Positions 36,243-46,312 are shown, counted from the stretch's first letter. The stretch: 64,000 nt of DNA from Vibrio crassostreae (GCF_024347415.1 NZ_AP025479.1:79129-143128), one strand, 5' to 3'. Translations and numbers: made by a program. Notes: a model not told the origin generated them from the letters alone.

Positions 36243-37711
36243 TGTTCGTCTCCTAGAGGCTCAATCTCTTTTAATGAAAAACTACCCTTATCTTTTTCAA
36301 CTAGAAACCTAACACGGTAACCTTCCTTAAGATCAGATAACTCAATACCTGAATCAACTTTGAAATTCATCTTTCCCGCATCCCAGTCCCATTCGGTTAC
36401 CGGTAAATGTTGAAGGGTAAGCAAGCCAAAATCTGCCATCAGCATGGTGATGTTGCCTTCTATCCATATACTTTCGCTGGTGCTAAGACCCTCAATACGC
36501 GACAAATCTGCGGATTGACTGGACTCTGAATCCAGCAAGAATTGAGCAGAAGATACGACGTTACTTTTATCGGTCAGTCCTTCAAGAACTTCGACCTTAT
36601 CTCCTGCTTCACGTCCAATACGGATACGCGCAGAGCGGAACTTACCTTCCCCTTCGGACAGCACAACACGCGTCATGCCACCTGAACGAATGACCGCCGA
36701 TTTTGGAATGGTCAGTACGGATTCATCGGTGATAGGCTGTAAGGTGATGTTGGCAAACATGTTAGGTTTCAGATCGCCTTGTGGATTAGGGAATTTAAGG
36801 CGTAGTCTGAGAGTTCGGGTTTGCGGATCTAAGATAGGATAGACGTAGTCAATTTCACTATCCCATTCCTGACCTGGAAGTGCATCCAGCGTCATTTTCG
36901 CTTTGCTGCCCGTTTTAACCCATTGCGATTGACGTTCAAAGACTTCGGCATCAACCCACACGTTATCAAGTGGGCCTGCACTTATCACGGTTTGAGCCGG
37001 TGACAAATACCCGCCTTCACGAACATTTAAGCTGGCAACGACACCGCCTGCTTTTGCTTTGATGTCTATGGCTTGAGACGCTCTGCCACGTTTTACGATG
37101 GACTGGATTTGGGGGCGGTCTACGCCCAATGTGATGAGGCGCTCGGTTGCGCCTTTGATTAAACCATCACGACCTGTACGATATGCATTGAGAAGTTCTT
37201 CCTGCGCCTTAACCAGTTCAGGTGAGTAAAGGGTAAACAAGATATCACCCTGATTCACTTTATCACCGATAGCGTTGACGTTAAGCTTTTCTATCCATCC
37301 GGCAACACGCACGTTAATTTGCCATAAACGGCTTTCATCGAACGCAATATAACCTACAGTGTCAATGCTTGGAGACAGCGGTGTAAGCTGTGCCTGGACC
37401 ACTTTAACACCCAAATTGTTTTCAACGGAAGGATCAATGGTAACCGTTCCAGGTTTACTTTCTCCGGCGCCATCGTCGGCATAAACAGGAATTAAGTCCA
37501 TACCCATTGGGGATTTGCCCGGCTTATCGCGTTTGTAACTTGGGTCCATGGGTGCACCCCAGTAAAGAGGCTCATTTTTGGCTTTAGCATTACTTGCGGT
37601 ATTGCTGGTTGCCTCATTACCCAAAGCCGAATGCGTAAATACCGTTTGCACGCCAAAACCCAGTGTCGCGCCAATAATGAGCGCAATAGTTGTTACGTGA
37701 ATAGTTTTCAT
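36239..37711 (-). CDS. cusB: CusB-type membrane-fusion protein with a C-terminal CusF-like domain
   Basis: 490 aa. A hydrophobic anchor (about residues 7-25) is followed by a heavy-metal-binding YHS-like segment (YWGAPMDPSYKRDKPGKSPM), then the barrel-sandwich and hairpin domains of an HlyD-type adaptor (VRVAGWIEKLNVNAIGDKVN). The last 85 residues resemble CusF, a Cu chaperone normally made separately: LQHLPVTEWDWDAGKMNF aligns with CusF, keeping His, Trp and the second Met but with Gly where the first ligand Met should be. It joins cusA and the outer-membrane CusC. It starts 16 bp after cusC. Confidence 0.92.
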   Translation of the reverse strand: MKTIHVTTIALIIGATLGFGVQTVFTHSALGNEATSNTASNAKAKNEPLYWGAPMDPSYKRDKPGKSPMGMDLIPVYADDGAGESKPGTVTIDPSVENNLGVKVVQAQLTPLSPSIDTVGYIAFDESRLWQINVRVAGWIEKLNVNAIGDKVNQGDILFTLYSPELVKAQEELLNAYRTGRDGLIKGATERLITLGVDRPQIQSIVKRGRASQAIDIKAKAGGVVASLNVREGGYLSPAQTVISAGPLDNVWVDAEVFERQSQWVKTGSKAKMTLDALPGQEWDSEIDYVYPILDPQTRTLRLRLKFPNPQGDLKPNMFANITLQPITDESVLTIPKSAVIRSGGMTRVVLSEGEGKFRSARIRIGREAGDKVEVLEGLTDKSNVVSSAQFLLDSESSQSADLSRIEGLSTSESIWIEGNITMLMADFGLLTLQHLPVTEWDWDAGKMNFKVDSGIELSDLKEGYRVRFLVEKDKGSFSLKEIEPLGDEQ

Positions 37712-37726
37712 TAGTTGACCTCGTTA

Positions 37727-39091
37727 TTACTGCACTGACGATGTAGCGAGTTGTGGCGTATCTACCTGATATTGGTAGCTATTGAGTAGCGCTGACAGAT
37801 TGTTATTCGTCAGATTTAAATCGGTAATAAGGCGTTGATATTCGAGTTTTAGAGCGAGCTCGTCTCGAGTGGCGAGGATCACATCATTGAATTGTGCTAT
37901 GTTGTTCTGGTAACCGCGTTCAGTAGCTTTTACTTGAGAAATAGCCTGGAGAATCAGTGTTGATTCAAAACGTTCAATGCGTTGTGCCAGGTTATTTTTA
38001 TCAACAAATAACGAGTTGACCTTCGCATTAAGCTGTTTGAGTAAGGTATCTTTTTGAGATTGAGCAGCGCCTACCTGATATTGAGCCGCGGCTAAGTTTC
38101 GGTCCTGACGGTTTCCTGTGAATAACGGTATATCCATGGTGATGAAGACACTGACCACATCCGATGCCTGTTCACCTTTTATGTTGTTGGTCTGACGATA
38201 GCCATACGCCATTTCTACACCAAATTGTGGTGCGTAGGACTCTTTTGCAATATCGACCTGAGTTCGACTGGCTTCAATGGAAGTATCGACCATACGCACT
38301 GTTGGGTACTGGTTAAGTCGCGAGTAATAGTTACCGTTATTCGTGGTCTTTTCCAACGCCTGCAAAACGGACCAGTCCAGAGTATTTGAAGCTTGTAACT
38401 GATTTGCACTGAGTAACCAATCAGATCCAAGCCACTCGGATAATTGAGCAGTCAGTCTTTGCTGTGTCTGTGCATTGGCTTGAAGTTTCTCCTCAAGCTT
38501 AGTCACCTGGAGCTGGGCGTTAATCAGATCCTGAGCTTCACTTTTACCGATGGCATAGTTGGTTTGAATAAAAGTTTCCAGTTCTTCCAGCAGTTGTTTG
38601 TTTTCTAATAGAATGTTATGCGCTACCTGTTGATAACCTAATTCTAGCCAGATTTTTGTGATCGAGCTGATAATTTCCAGCCCTCTAGCGAGAACTTTTA
38701 ATTCTATACCACTAGCTTGCTGGTTGGCTTTTACACTATTTAGTTCAAGGGTGTCTCCACGACCAAATTGCTGTGAGATACCAGCAGATATATTGGTCAT
38801 TGCATCTTCATCGAATGCGAAGCTGTCTAACGGCAGACCTGATACCCCAAATTTAAGTTTTGGATCTTGCAGAGTAGACCTGGCTTTCCCTATGGCTCGC
38901 ATAGCCTGTGCTTGTGCATAGAATTGACGGCGAGAATCGTCATTCGTCAGTGCTGTCGCGATAATTTGAGACAGCTGATTGGCGGCCAGAGACTCTGCGT
39001 TACCTGGTTTTTGCTCACCAGCGTATAAAAACGTAGTCGTCCATGCCGCTGCGCTGATAGACAGCGCCAAAAGGCAATGTTTAAGTTTCAC
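37727..39091 (-). CDS. cusC: CusC/TolC-family outer-membrane efflux protein
   Basis: 454 aa with a GTG start and a signal peptide (LLALSISAAAWTTTFLYA). Two OEP repeats are recognisable by long amphipathic helices (QLEQLSQIIATALTNDDSRR-like start; TSIEASRTQVDIAKESYAPQ and PLFTGNRQDRNLAAAQYQVG in the second half). TolC-family proteins form the outer-membrane exit duct of the pump. No lipobox Cys was seen, unlike E. coli CusC. It lies between the small Cys protein at 39174 and cusB. Confidence 0.88.
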   Translation of the reverse strand: MKLKHCLLALSISAAAWTTTFLYAGEQKPGNAESLAANQLSQIIATALTNDDSRRQFYAQAQAMRAIGKARSTLQDPKLKFGVSGLPLDSFAFDEDAMTNISAGISQQFGRGDTLELNSVKANQQASGIELKVLARGLEIISSITKIWLELGYQQVAHNILLENKQLLEELETFIQTNYAIGKSEAQDLINAQLQVTKLEEKLQANAQTQQRLTAQLSEWLGSDWLLSANQLQASNTLDWSVLQALEKTTNNGNYYSRLNQYPTVRMVDTSIEASRTQVDIAKESYAPQFGVEMAYGYRQTNNIKGEQASDVVSVFITMDIPLFTGNRQDRNLAAAQYQVGAAQSQKDTLLKQLNAKVNSLFVDKNNLAQRIERFESTLILQAISQVKATERGYQNNIAQFNDVILATRDELALKLEYQRLITDLNLTNNNLSALLNSYQYQVDTPQLATSSVQ

Positions 39092-39173
39092 TTTTTTTAT
39101 CCATTACAGAGCGCGTGACACGCACGGGAGTTTTTCCGTCTGAAATTACGGAACCTAAATATGTGAGATGGAA

Positions 39174-39569
39174 TTAAGCGAGCGGAGGTCGATAGAGGTT
39201 TTCTGTCCTAAGGATAACATCACCAGAGATTGGAGATGTTATCAAGGCGAGTGAGGTACTAGCAGTGATTAAGATATGAGGTGTGGCTAGAGTCGCTACA
39301 AAGGCTACACAGGTGGTGTCACAGCAACGTTGGACTGTATTAGGGGCAACTTTACAGAACCCTTTAGTGCTTACAGTGTCTTTTTCATCAATATTTTGAT
39401 GATGAAATAACATATTCTGTGTCTGATAATAACTCTTTAAGGAGATCGTTTGTAAATCGTGCGAATTTAAGCTGTCCATTACGGTTGAGCCTGATGAAAA
39501 TCCAGACACAAGCAAAGCTGCTAATGTCCAGAGAGTGACCCAAGTTGTCGGAATGAAGTTTAAGCGCAT
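39174..39569 (-). CDS. Small Cys-containing protein upstream of cusCBA
   Basis: 131 aa with a hydrophobic N-terminus (WVTLWTLAALLVSGFSS), a Cys-rich segment (GFCKVAPNTVQRCCDTTC), a second hydrophobic stretch and a C-terminus ENLYRPPLA. Layout and the CC/CA pattern match the protein at 28308-28700. Small proteins ending in YRPP often precede CzcCBA/CusCBA-type operons and are thought to act in regulation or periplasmic metal handling. It starts the Cus operon 82 bp before cusC. Function unknown. Confidence 0.6.
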   Translation of the reverse strand: MRLNFIPTTWVTLWTLAALLVSGFSSGSTVMDSLNSHDLQTISLKSYYQTQNMLFHHQNIDEKDTVSTKGFCKVAPNTVQRCCDTTCVAFVATLATPHILITASTSLALITSPISGDVILRTENLYRPPLA

Positions 39570-39602
39570 ACTCTACATCTATTCTTGAATGATAGTATTA
39601 AG

Positions 39603-39692
39603 TAAATCGATACGGCCTTATATATGTTCCAATATCATCGATTTAAATTACTGCAAACTAAAAAGTGACCCTACTTATTTATTTGCAGTAAT
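39603..39692. promoter_or_regulatory. Two inverted repeats in the Cus operon promoter region
   Basis: TAAATCGAT / ATCGATTTA (about 39603-39645) and a perfect 11-bp pair ATTACTGCAAA (39647-39657) / TTTGCAGTAAT (39682-39692). They do not match the CusR-type boxes, so the operon may use another regulator or these may be unrelated hairpins. Confidence 0.35.
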
Positions 39693-39766
39693 ACAAACAA
39701 AACTCGATAATGGGCAGGGTTAAGCATAAATAAGTTTATATTACACATTCACTTTTTCACAAAGAT

Positions 39767-40144
39767 TTATCGATTACTATCACGCTCCGTGTAGTGTACT
39801 TTAATATTAACCTTACCCACGTATTCCAATTCACCATTTTCATTCATTTGCTCTTGTACTGTTACAAAGCCGGCATCCTCTAAATGTGTGCTTTTTGAAT
39901 ACGTGTTAAACATTAAAATGCGGAGTCCATTATTGAGTTCTTGCGCTGACATAGTTTTTAGGCGCTGCAGCTCAGATAATCCTAGTTGATAGGCTTCATC
40001 TGACGTAGTCGCTGGAGCCACAGGGACAGTTTTTGAATCTACGCGGCTGATATAATTACCACCATTATACGACGGTTGTGCGAATACAGGTACAGATGCC
40101 AGTGAGATTATAGAAGCAATAAGAGCTATTTTGATTGTATTCAT
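39767..40144 (-). CDS. DUF3316 family secreted protein
   Basis: 125 aa from the ATG at 40144, chosen because it begins a clean signal peptide (MNTIKIALIASIISLASVPV, cut near FAQ|PSY); the longer frame adds a hydrophilic leader. The mature part (LQRLKTMSAQELNNGLRILM and TYSKSTHLEDAGFVTVQEQ) fits DUF3316, a family mainly found in Vibrionaceae and of unknown function. It has a CusR-type box upstream (40220), so it is probably induced by copper. Confidence 0.8.
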   Translation of the reverse strand: MNTIKIALIASIISLASVPVFAQPSYNGGNYISRVDSKTVPVAPATTSDEAYQLGLSELQRLKTMSAQELNNGLRILMFNTYSKSTHLEDAGFVTVQEQMNENGELEYVGKVNIKVHYTERDSNR

Positions 40145-40219
40145 ATTTTTATCCTCAGAGTCATGATTTTCAACATTGCTATTATTGAACACTCCTGCTG
40201 ACATTCTTCTTTCTGAACA

Positions 40220-40235
40220 ATGACTTTTTTGTCAT
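40220..40235. promoter_or_regulatory. CusR-type operator upstream of the DUF3316 gene
   Basis: ATGACTTTTTTGTCAT with one imperfect centre; on the minus strand AATAAT lies 33 nt past it. Confidence 0.65.
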
Positions 40236-40349
40236 AAACGTGGCTTTGTAAAATAATCATTGGTTTATCTCAAAGCCTTTGAGAGCAAAAAACTGAGTTT
40301 ATATTCAGCATAAAATGAATAAGAAACGAAAAAACCTGACCAAGCCCGT

Positions 40350-41690
40350 TTATGCCTCACCCTTTTTCATTGTCAGAGTAAACTCAGTGACTCTTTCACT
40401 GGAAGACACCGTGATTTCACCACCATGCATCTGAACAATAGAGCGGGTAATGGCTAACCCAAGCCCCGCGCCAATACTTCTGCTATGTTTCCTAGACTTG
40501 TCGGCTCGATAGAAGCGGTCAAACAGGTAGGCTAAAGCACTTTCTGGGATTGTCTCCCCAATATTTTTTATCTTGATAGAATTGTATTCTTCACCTTCTT
40601 CTGCAATCTGTATGGATACCACAGAACCAACATCACAATGCCTCAGCGCATTAGAAACAATATTACCAACGGCACGTTGCAGCATCTGTTTATCACAAAA
40701 CTGCTCACCATCTCCACGTAACTCTAAACAAACTTCCTTTTCGTCAGCCATAAATTCATAGAATTCAAGCAGTGGCCTAATAACTTCTGCTAATTGAAGC
40801 ATATCTTTATTAGTGTGAAGTAAATGATTTTCTGACTTAGCCAGGTAAAGTGTATCTTGAATAGTCTTGTTCAGCCTTTCCAACTCCTCCACATTGGAAA
40901 GGAGTATTTCCTCATATTCCTCCGCTGTTCTTTTGGAAGATAAAGAGACATGAGTCTGGGTCATAATGTTAGTCAAGGGAGTTCGGATTTCGTGTGCAAT
41001 ATCGGAAGAAAACTCACTCAACCGACTAAATCCATGCTGTAAGCGACCGAACATTTCATTTTGTGTTTCAACAAGTTGTATCAAATCTATAGGCAGTTTA
41101 TCAACCGGGATTCTGATATCCAACCGATTAGGGCTAACTTTATTCATATACTGCTGTAAAACGCGCAGAGGCTTTAGGCCTTTGTGAACAATAAATACTG
41201 CATAGCCCCCTGATATCACGCTCGCAATGACAAATGTCCACAAAAGAACAATATTAAATTGACTAATAAATAAGAGATGGAGGTCGATATTGAGCCCAAG
41301 CACAATAGCGTCGTATTGTGGATGTTTTAACTGAAACCGGAAAGCGCGATATGTTTGTCCATCGACCGTCCATTCCATCGAGTTTAGCTTTTTTGCACTC
41401 TCGGGCAGAGAGAACGTCGTGTTTGTTAACACAGGCATGCCATCCCGATCTAATACCCAAAGGTAAGCTGATTCAGCCTTTAACGCTGTAATAGCGTTAT
41501 CATTTAAACTATCAAACGAAGAAAAAATCGTCTGGTAATAATTATCGAGGCGTTTGTAATCTTGCTGATAAAAATGTTGTTTAATTGAATACTGAACAAT
41601 TAAGGCAAATGAAGCAAGGACGATAAATGAAGACGCCATGTACATGACAATAAGCTTAGTTGCCATTGAATTTTTAAGTTTCAGCTTCAT
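40350..41690 (-). CDS. cusS: CusS-like sensor histidine kinase
   Basis: 446 aa inner-membrane kinase. TM1 about residues 13-33, a short periplasmic sensor loop of roughly 100 residues, TM2 at about 142-165 ([16 protein letters not shown]), a HAMP linker, HisKA with [20 protein letters not shown] containing the phosphorylated His, and HATPase with NALRHCD, ENIGE-type N box and GAGLGLAI. The sensor loop is short on Met and His compared with CusS, so the inducer is inferred from the regulon. It overlaps the response regulator gene by 4 bp. Confidence 0.88.
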   Translation of the reverse strand: MKLKLKNSMATKLIVMYMASSFIVLASFALIVQYSIKQHFYQQDYKRLDNYYQTIFSSFDSLNDNAITALKAESAYLWVLDRDGMPVLTNTTFSLPESAKKLNSMEWTVDGQTYRAFRFQLKHPQYDAIVLGLNIDLHLLFISQFNIVLLWTFVIASVISGGYAVFIVHKGLKPLRVLQQYMNKVSPNRLDIRIPVDKLPIDLIQLVETQNEMFGRLQHGFSRLSEFSSDIAHEIRTPLTNIMTQTHVSLSSKRTAEEYEEILLSNVEELERLNKTIQDTLYLAKSENHLLHTNKDMLQLAEVIRPLLEFYEFMADEKEVCLELRGDGEQFCDKQMLQRAVGNIVSNALRHCDVGSVVSIQIAEEGEEYNSIKIKNIGETIPESALAYLFDRFYRADKSRKHSRSIGAGLGLAITRSIVQMHGGEITVSSSERVTEFTLTMKKGEA

Positions 41691-42370
41691 TCTAGAGAAT
41701 CATCGAGTTTATAGCCCATCCCACGCACCGTATGAATTAATTTAACCTCATAGGGTTTATCAATTTTAGCTCGCAATCTTTTGACCGCCACATCAATAAC
41801 ATTAGTGTCACTATCAAAATTCATGTCCCATATCAAAGAGGAGATAAGTGAACGCGATAGAACTTCGCCACGTCTTTGTAGAAAGAGTTCTAACAAAGAG
41901 AACTCTTTGGCGGTCAGGACGATCGCGTCACCGCCTCTGTGACCTGTTCGTTTCAAAAGATCCAGAGATAAATCAGCGACAACTAAGGTCGCATCATTCT
42001 TCACCTGCCCGTTTTGGTGTCTTAACGCATTTTTGACCCGAGCAAGCAATTCAACAAAAGCAAAAGGTTTAACGACATAATCATTCGCTCCCAACTCCAG
42101 TCCCTTAACCCTGTCTTCAACCTGATCTTTCGCAGAAAGCATAATGATTGGCGTATCTAATTGGCTACTTCGCATTGTTTGTAGCACTTGCCAACCATTT
42201 AACTTTGGAAGCATGATATCTAATATGATGAGATCATAATGATTGGTGGTCGCCTGATAGAGTCCATCGACGCCGTCATAAGCAAGATCAACAACGTAGC
42301 CTGATTCTGTAAATCCCTTTTTTAAGTAACTGCCTGTTTTAGGCTCATCTTCAACAATTAATAACTTCAT
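41687..42370 (-). CDS. cusR: CusR-like OmpR-family response regulator
   Basis: 227 aa. The receiver domain has [18 protein letters not shown], the phospho-acceptor Asp in [20 protein letters not shown] and the conserved Lys in YVVKPFAF. The C-terminal winged helix ends [20 protein letters not shown], the OmpR/PhoB signature. Sequence style ([14 protein letters not shown]) is close to CusR/CopR. It is the likely protein binding the ATGACA-TGTCAT boxes in this window, an inference from known CusR sites. Confidence 0.88.
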   Translation of the reverse strand: MKLLIVEDEPKTGSYLKKGFTESGYVVDLAYDGVDGLYQATTNHYDLIILDIMLPKLNGWQVLQTMRSSQLDTPIIMLSAKDQVEDRVKGLELGANDYVVKPFAFVELLARVKNALRHQNGQVKNDATLVVADLSLDLLKRTGHRGGDAIVLTAKEFSLLELFLQRRGEVLSRSLISSLIWDMNFDSDTNVIDVAVKRLRAKIDKPYEVKLIHTVRGMGYKLDDSLE

Positions 42371-43144
42371 TTTTAATAAATATCATGGTGTTATATAGAG
42401 CTTTAATGTACATACTAGCTCATAAGATTCCCCCGGACATACCTAGGGCATTCATCCACGGATAAACCCGTGGTTTTCTGTACTCACAAAATAAATTGGA
42501 TATTGCCGAATGAATGTTCAGCCAGTATCATTTAGCGAAAAAACAACAAACCCATAACGCTAGAGCATCAAGTCATTGTATCTTAATCGTGTGAATTGTC
42601 ACGATGCTCTGCATAGTTATAACTGACGTTAAATTCACCTTTGTACAATATATGACCAGAACCGTTCATGAATTCCTATTCAGCTACATAACCGTTTTTA
42701 TTCAAATGAATATCATTATTACTGTTGCTAGTGACCCCAAATTTATGATTGAGCTCTTGTCTATTTCATGTAGTTGCTGTACCCCAATTTATAGCCTTCT
42801 TTTTTTGAAGAGACCGCTTCGGAATATCCGTTCTTTCCTCAAAATTTCCATAAATATTAATATACTGGCCTACCAGGACGTTTCCACTTAGTAAAATCCG
42901 TTTTCATTGGATTTCCTTTTATTGCGTTGCTCTTTGAAACTTGATGACATCTTAATAGCACCATAGTGTTTTACTCTGGTATTTTAGGTGACAATTTTTC
43001 CATCTTTCCTTAAAATTTAATAAGTTGAAATCATTTCTTTATACCGGCGCTATACACTGTAAGATAATCAATAGAAATGGTCCGAATGGCTTTGATTAAA
43101 AATCATAAGAATAACATCATAATCTTGCATGATTTGGTAAAGCA
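42371..43144. other. Non-coding gap with two hairpins
   Basis: No convincing gene. A small stem CCACGG / CCGTGG followed by TTTT (42456-42477, plus strand) looks like a weak terminator. A longer inverted repeat AGAGCATC (42562) / GATGCTCT (42603) contains a second overlapping stem ATCGTG / CACGAT, so two alternative folds are possible. Confidence 0.4.
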
Positions 43145-43175
43145 GAAAAACGGTCAAGCGGCTGCTTGACCGTCA
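43145..43175 (-). terminator. Rho-independent terminator of the outer-membrane porin gene
   Basis: Perfect stem ACGGTCAAGC / GCTTGACCGT with a 4-nt loop, followed on the minus strand by TTTTT. It is 23 bp past the porin stop. Confidence 0.93.
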
Positions 43176-43197
43176 TAATAAAATTAATTGTATTTAA

Positions 43198-44538
43198 TTA
43201 AAATCCGACATTGAGCATAGCAACAATTTTGTATGTATCCTCGGAACTTTCTTGATAGAAATCCCCCATAAAACCGTATGAACCTCGTAAACTCAAGTCA
43301 TATATACCAACAAATTTTTTGCCAAACTGTGCGGACAATTCAGCACCAAGACTCGAACCATTCGCCTGTGAAACACTCTGAGGGTCGTCGTCAGCCACTC
43401 TGAAGTAACCAGCCCCATACTTAATATAGTAGTCATTTTCTAGCATCTGATCACCAGAGAGCATCAACCCCAACAAGCCGTACCCTTGGTAAGCGGCATC
43501 ATAAACTGCCTTACCGCCTTGCGAGCCATTGTTGTAGTAAGAATCGGTTCCAAATATCATCAAGTTACTACTGTAGAGCTCATACCCTGAATTATTTTCA
43601 GCAAAACGATCTGTACCATTCCTGCTGTCGTCTGCAGGAATATAGATACCGTGTAATTTAATATTACCGTCATTCCAATGTTTTTTAGCATAGAGATTTA
43701 ACATGAATGCTTCGCCATCAGAAGCATTCGAGTCCATTCCCGACGCAATCTTATAGAAAACAGAACCGCTATAATCCATGTCACCATAAGAGAAGTCGAT
43801 GTAGGACCCGAGATAAATATCATCCGTTCGAGCAGCTGTGCCATTAAGGGCATCTTCGTTCCTGTTGTTGATTGAGCCTCCAGTAAAACCGTAACTGAGA
43901 TCATCGTTAGGGTTTAACTCACTATTCAACACATAAAAGTCTACGTCATCTGATGAATCTCTTTCTCCTTCATCCCATTTAAACCAACCCCCGCTCAGGC
44001 TGAGCATGCCTATACTGCCCAAAAACGATATGCCATTCATGTCATCATCAGTAACAAAACTCTCATATTTGCTAAAACCATACCCTTGAATGCCTGTTCG
44101 CACTTTCCAGTCCGTATTCGGTAGTCTAAAATCAACGTAAGCGTTTTTTGTTTCAATACCAACGCCGTCAGAACTGAGTTTGCCACCTGAACCAGCAACA
44201 GTCTTACTCCCTTTTTCACCAAAGGGAGCATCGTACTCACCGTACCAAACCACAGTAACATTTTCATGTAGGTTGCCGGTGACCTTCACGCGCAGACGTT
44301 GATCAACCCAAGTGCTACTATCATCGTCAGTTTCATCGAGGCTTTCCGCCGTGCTTTGCATGCGATAATAACCATTAAGCCTGATAGCAGATTGGTCATT
44401 TTTTAGTTTAGCTACTTCTGCGGTCAGATGTTCAATTTCTCCCTTCAAACCATCTACAGATGGTGAAGCGACATCAGCTAGTGCCGGTGCTGTAATTAGT
44501 AGCACTACCAAAGGGACTGTCATTTTTTTTTCAATCAT
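43198..44538 (-). CDS. Outer-membrane beta-barrel porin-like protein
   Basis: 446 aa with a signal peptide (MTVPLVVLLITAPALA|DVA), a short coiled coil (LKGEIEHLTAEVAKLKND), then alternating beta strands rich in Asp, Gly and aromatic residues, ending with a terminal Phe (AMLNVGF), as outer-membrane barrels do. I do not recognise the exact family. It stands alone with its own strong terminator. A CusR-type site lies about 360 bp upstream in the right orientation, which would give a 5' leader of about 300 nt. Confidence 0.75.
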   Translation of the reverse strand: MIEKKMTVPLVVLLITAPALADVASPSVDGLKGEIEHLTAEVAKLKNDQSAIRLNGYYRMQSTAESLDETDDDSSTWVDQRLRVKVTGNLHENVTVVWYGEYDAPFGEKGSKTVAGSGGKLSSDGVGIETKNAYVDFRLPNTDWKVRTGIQGYGFSKYESFVTDDDMNGISFLGSIGMLSLSGGWFKWDEGERDSSDDVDFYVLNSELNPNDDLSYGFTGGSINNRNEDALNGTAARTDDIYLGSYIDFSYGDMDYSGSVFYKIASGMDSNASDGEAFMLNLYAKKHWNDGNIKLHGIYIPADDSRNGTDRFAENNSGYELYSSNLMIFGTDSYYNNGSQGGKAVYDAAYQGYGLLGLMLSGDQMLENDYYIKYGAGYFRVADDDPQSVSQANGSSLGAELSAQFGKKFVGIYDLSLRGSYGFMGDFYQESSEDTYKIVAMLNVGF

Positions 44539-45036
44539 TTATGCAATTTCCTTATGTCGCCGAAACTTGAAAAAAAACTATTGATTTTCATATGATTTTC
44601 GACATTCCTCCCCCCCTCTCTGCTATAGAAATAGAGGGATCATTTAATTGCATGCCAGTACTAACAGAGCCACGAATAAGACAAAGAAAAATACACCATA
44701 TAATATTATGGTATCGCCCCAGTCAACAGAGTTAAAATACTGGCAAAGCAATATCACGTTGCTTTCTACTCAAAAATAATTAATCAGACAAGGCTTCTTA
44801 ATTTTTCTAACTATGCATGTTTTTTAATAGGTAATCGTTCATCTAATTTATATAAAGGAGATAATAATAATTCACCCATGTCATAAAAATGACTTAAAAA
44901 TGACATTTATGTCATTTATGTTTTCAGAACAGGGATAAATATAGAAAATAGTGATACAAGCATTTCATTGCGGTAGGAGAATATTTATAAATTTGATATT
45001 AATAAAAGCAATGTTAGGGTTAAAAATTAAAAGGTT
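44539..45036. other. Upstream region of the porin; AT-rich
   Basis: No gene seen. It holds the CusR-type box at 44900-44915 and its -10-like TATTAT, and a long untranslated stretch before the porin start. The right part borders the IS630 remnant. Confidence 0.5.
44900..44915. promoter_or_regulatory. CusR-type operator upstream of the porin
   Basis: ATGACATTTATGTCAT, nearly palindromic. On the minus strand TATTAT lies 33 nt past it. A second half-site pair (ATGTCAT AAAA ATGACTT) is adjacent at about 44878-44895. Confidence 0.65.
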
Positions 45037-45760
45037 ATATACCCATGCAATTTCATGACTTTCCAAAGCCGCTCTATCGAATTTAAGTTTGGACTATATG
45101 AAGGAAGTAATGAAGCTCTATATTGAGCACTTTTGCCGCATTTATTACCATTTTTGACCGATGATAGGCCGCGCCATCAAGCACAGTTTGCTCCAGTGGA
45201 TGCCCTTTATTGAGCTTCCAAAAGAAGCGAACAATGCTCTCGCTATCTACCGTATCATAAGTTTCTGTAATCGTTGCGCTAATATCTTTTAGTGGCAGAG
45301 CACCGATTAGATTAACTCTCGACTACCTGTCGTTTCAATAAACTTATCCTGTCCCTTGTGGAGCCAACCATAGCTGAGATTTGTTGATTAAGTAGGATGA
45401 ACGGTATCCATGAAAAGCACAAGCGCCTCATTGGACTTAAACTTCTCGTTATAATCCTCGATAAATGCTTGCTGCTCTTCAGGTTTTAGCTTGTGTGGTA
45501 CACCTTTAGGCTTTTTGTATGAAAAATCGTGGTGATGTAACCACTTGTTTATGTCTGTAACAGTGTAGCTCACACCGAATTCCGTTTCGACGTAATTAAT
45601 GATTTGACGCGTATGGAAGTAGGTTTTCTCAGTTAAATGCTCGATGAGCTGCATTGTCTGAGTTGCTGTTTTTGCTCAGAAGTCAGTACAATTTTCATGG
45701 TACATAGCATGATCCTGATTTAATGATAAATCAAGCATCTTCAACGATCACGGGGATAGA
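45037..45760 (-). pseudogene. IS630-family transposase remnant with its ends
   Basis: Leftward copy. The start MKIVLTSEQKQQLRQ is followed by a deletion, then IEHLTEKTYFHTRQIINYVE, YKKPKGVPHKLKPEEQQAF and a stop after LVLFMDTVHPT, with traces beyond (SYGWLHKGQDKFIETTG). The right terminus (CCCCGTGATCGTTGAAGATG when read leftward) matches those at 20.5 and 48.3 kb; the left terminus is TATACCCATGCAATTTC at 45041. Dead element. Confidence 0.8.
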
Positions 45761-45849
45761 AGCTCGTTAACCGTAGTATAAAAATAGATAAAAAATTGCT
45801 AGGAGTATGTATTATCAATTCTGAAGAGAAATTATTGCATTATTTAGCC

Positions 45850-46271
45850 TTCCATGTGGTGATAGTGGCTAAGAAAGCTCGTGTTTTATACTCATAATAG
45901 TTCCCTTTTTGATGATGTGCCTCAGAGTTTTAAAGAGACGTGTACTTTTGAGTCTTCAACGAATGATATGACTAAACTTACAGCAGCAGTGTTTAAAATG
46001 GCTGAACGATTATACCGCTTCGGTGTGATAGGGGTAGGGGCTCTGAGTTATGGGCTTGTGTTTGATCCAACGTCAGATTGACTTGTTCTCTGAACCCAAT
46101 AATCTCGCATTGATGCAAACATTAGACGCCCTTAATACCAAGTTCGGCCGTTCTGCCATTTTTTTCGGTGCAAGAGGGACTACTCAGAAGTGGCAGATGA
46201 ATCGTAACTCTCTGTGGGATCAGTACTTACGGAGATTGGAAGTTTATGATAAGAAATTCGAAAAGTATTGA
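45850..46271 (+). pseudogene. UmuC (DNA polymerase V) C-terminal remnant
   Basis: Two overlapping frames together encode the end of a UmuC-like protein: LFDDVPQSFKETCTFESSTN and KLTAAVFKMAERLYRFGV in frame one, then RQIDLFSEPNNLALMQTLDA and TTQKWQMNRNSLWDQYL in frame two, matching the DUF4113 end of UmuC. A frameshift near 46060 separates them. The catalytic part is missing. Plasmid-borne umuDC genes are common near replication regions, in line with the origin that follows. Confidence 0.75.
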
Positions 46272-46312
46272 GCAATAAACGTTAGATTAGTTTTGTAACA
46301 TTCTTTATTTTA

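Noticed and set aside
42562..42610. Inverted repeat AGAGCATC / GATGCTCT considered as an integron attC site
   Set aside because: It lacks the attC core sites and no gene cassette or integrase is nearby.
42604..42891. 95-codon plus-strand frame in the gap upstream of cusR
   Set aside because: No ribosome site, composition typical of AT-rich non-coding DNA, and no recognised domain.
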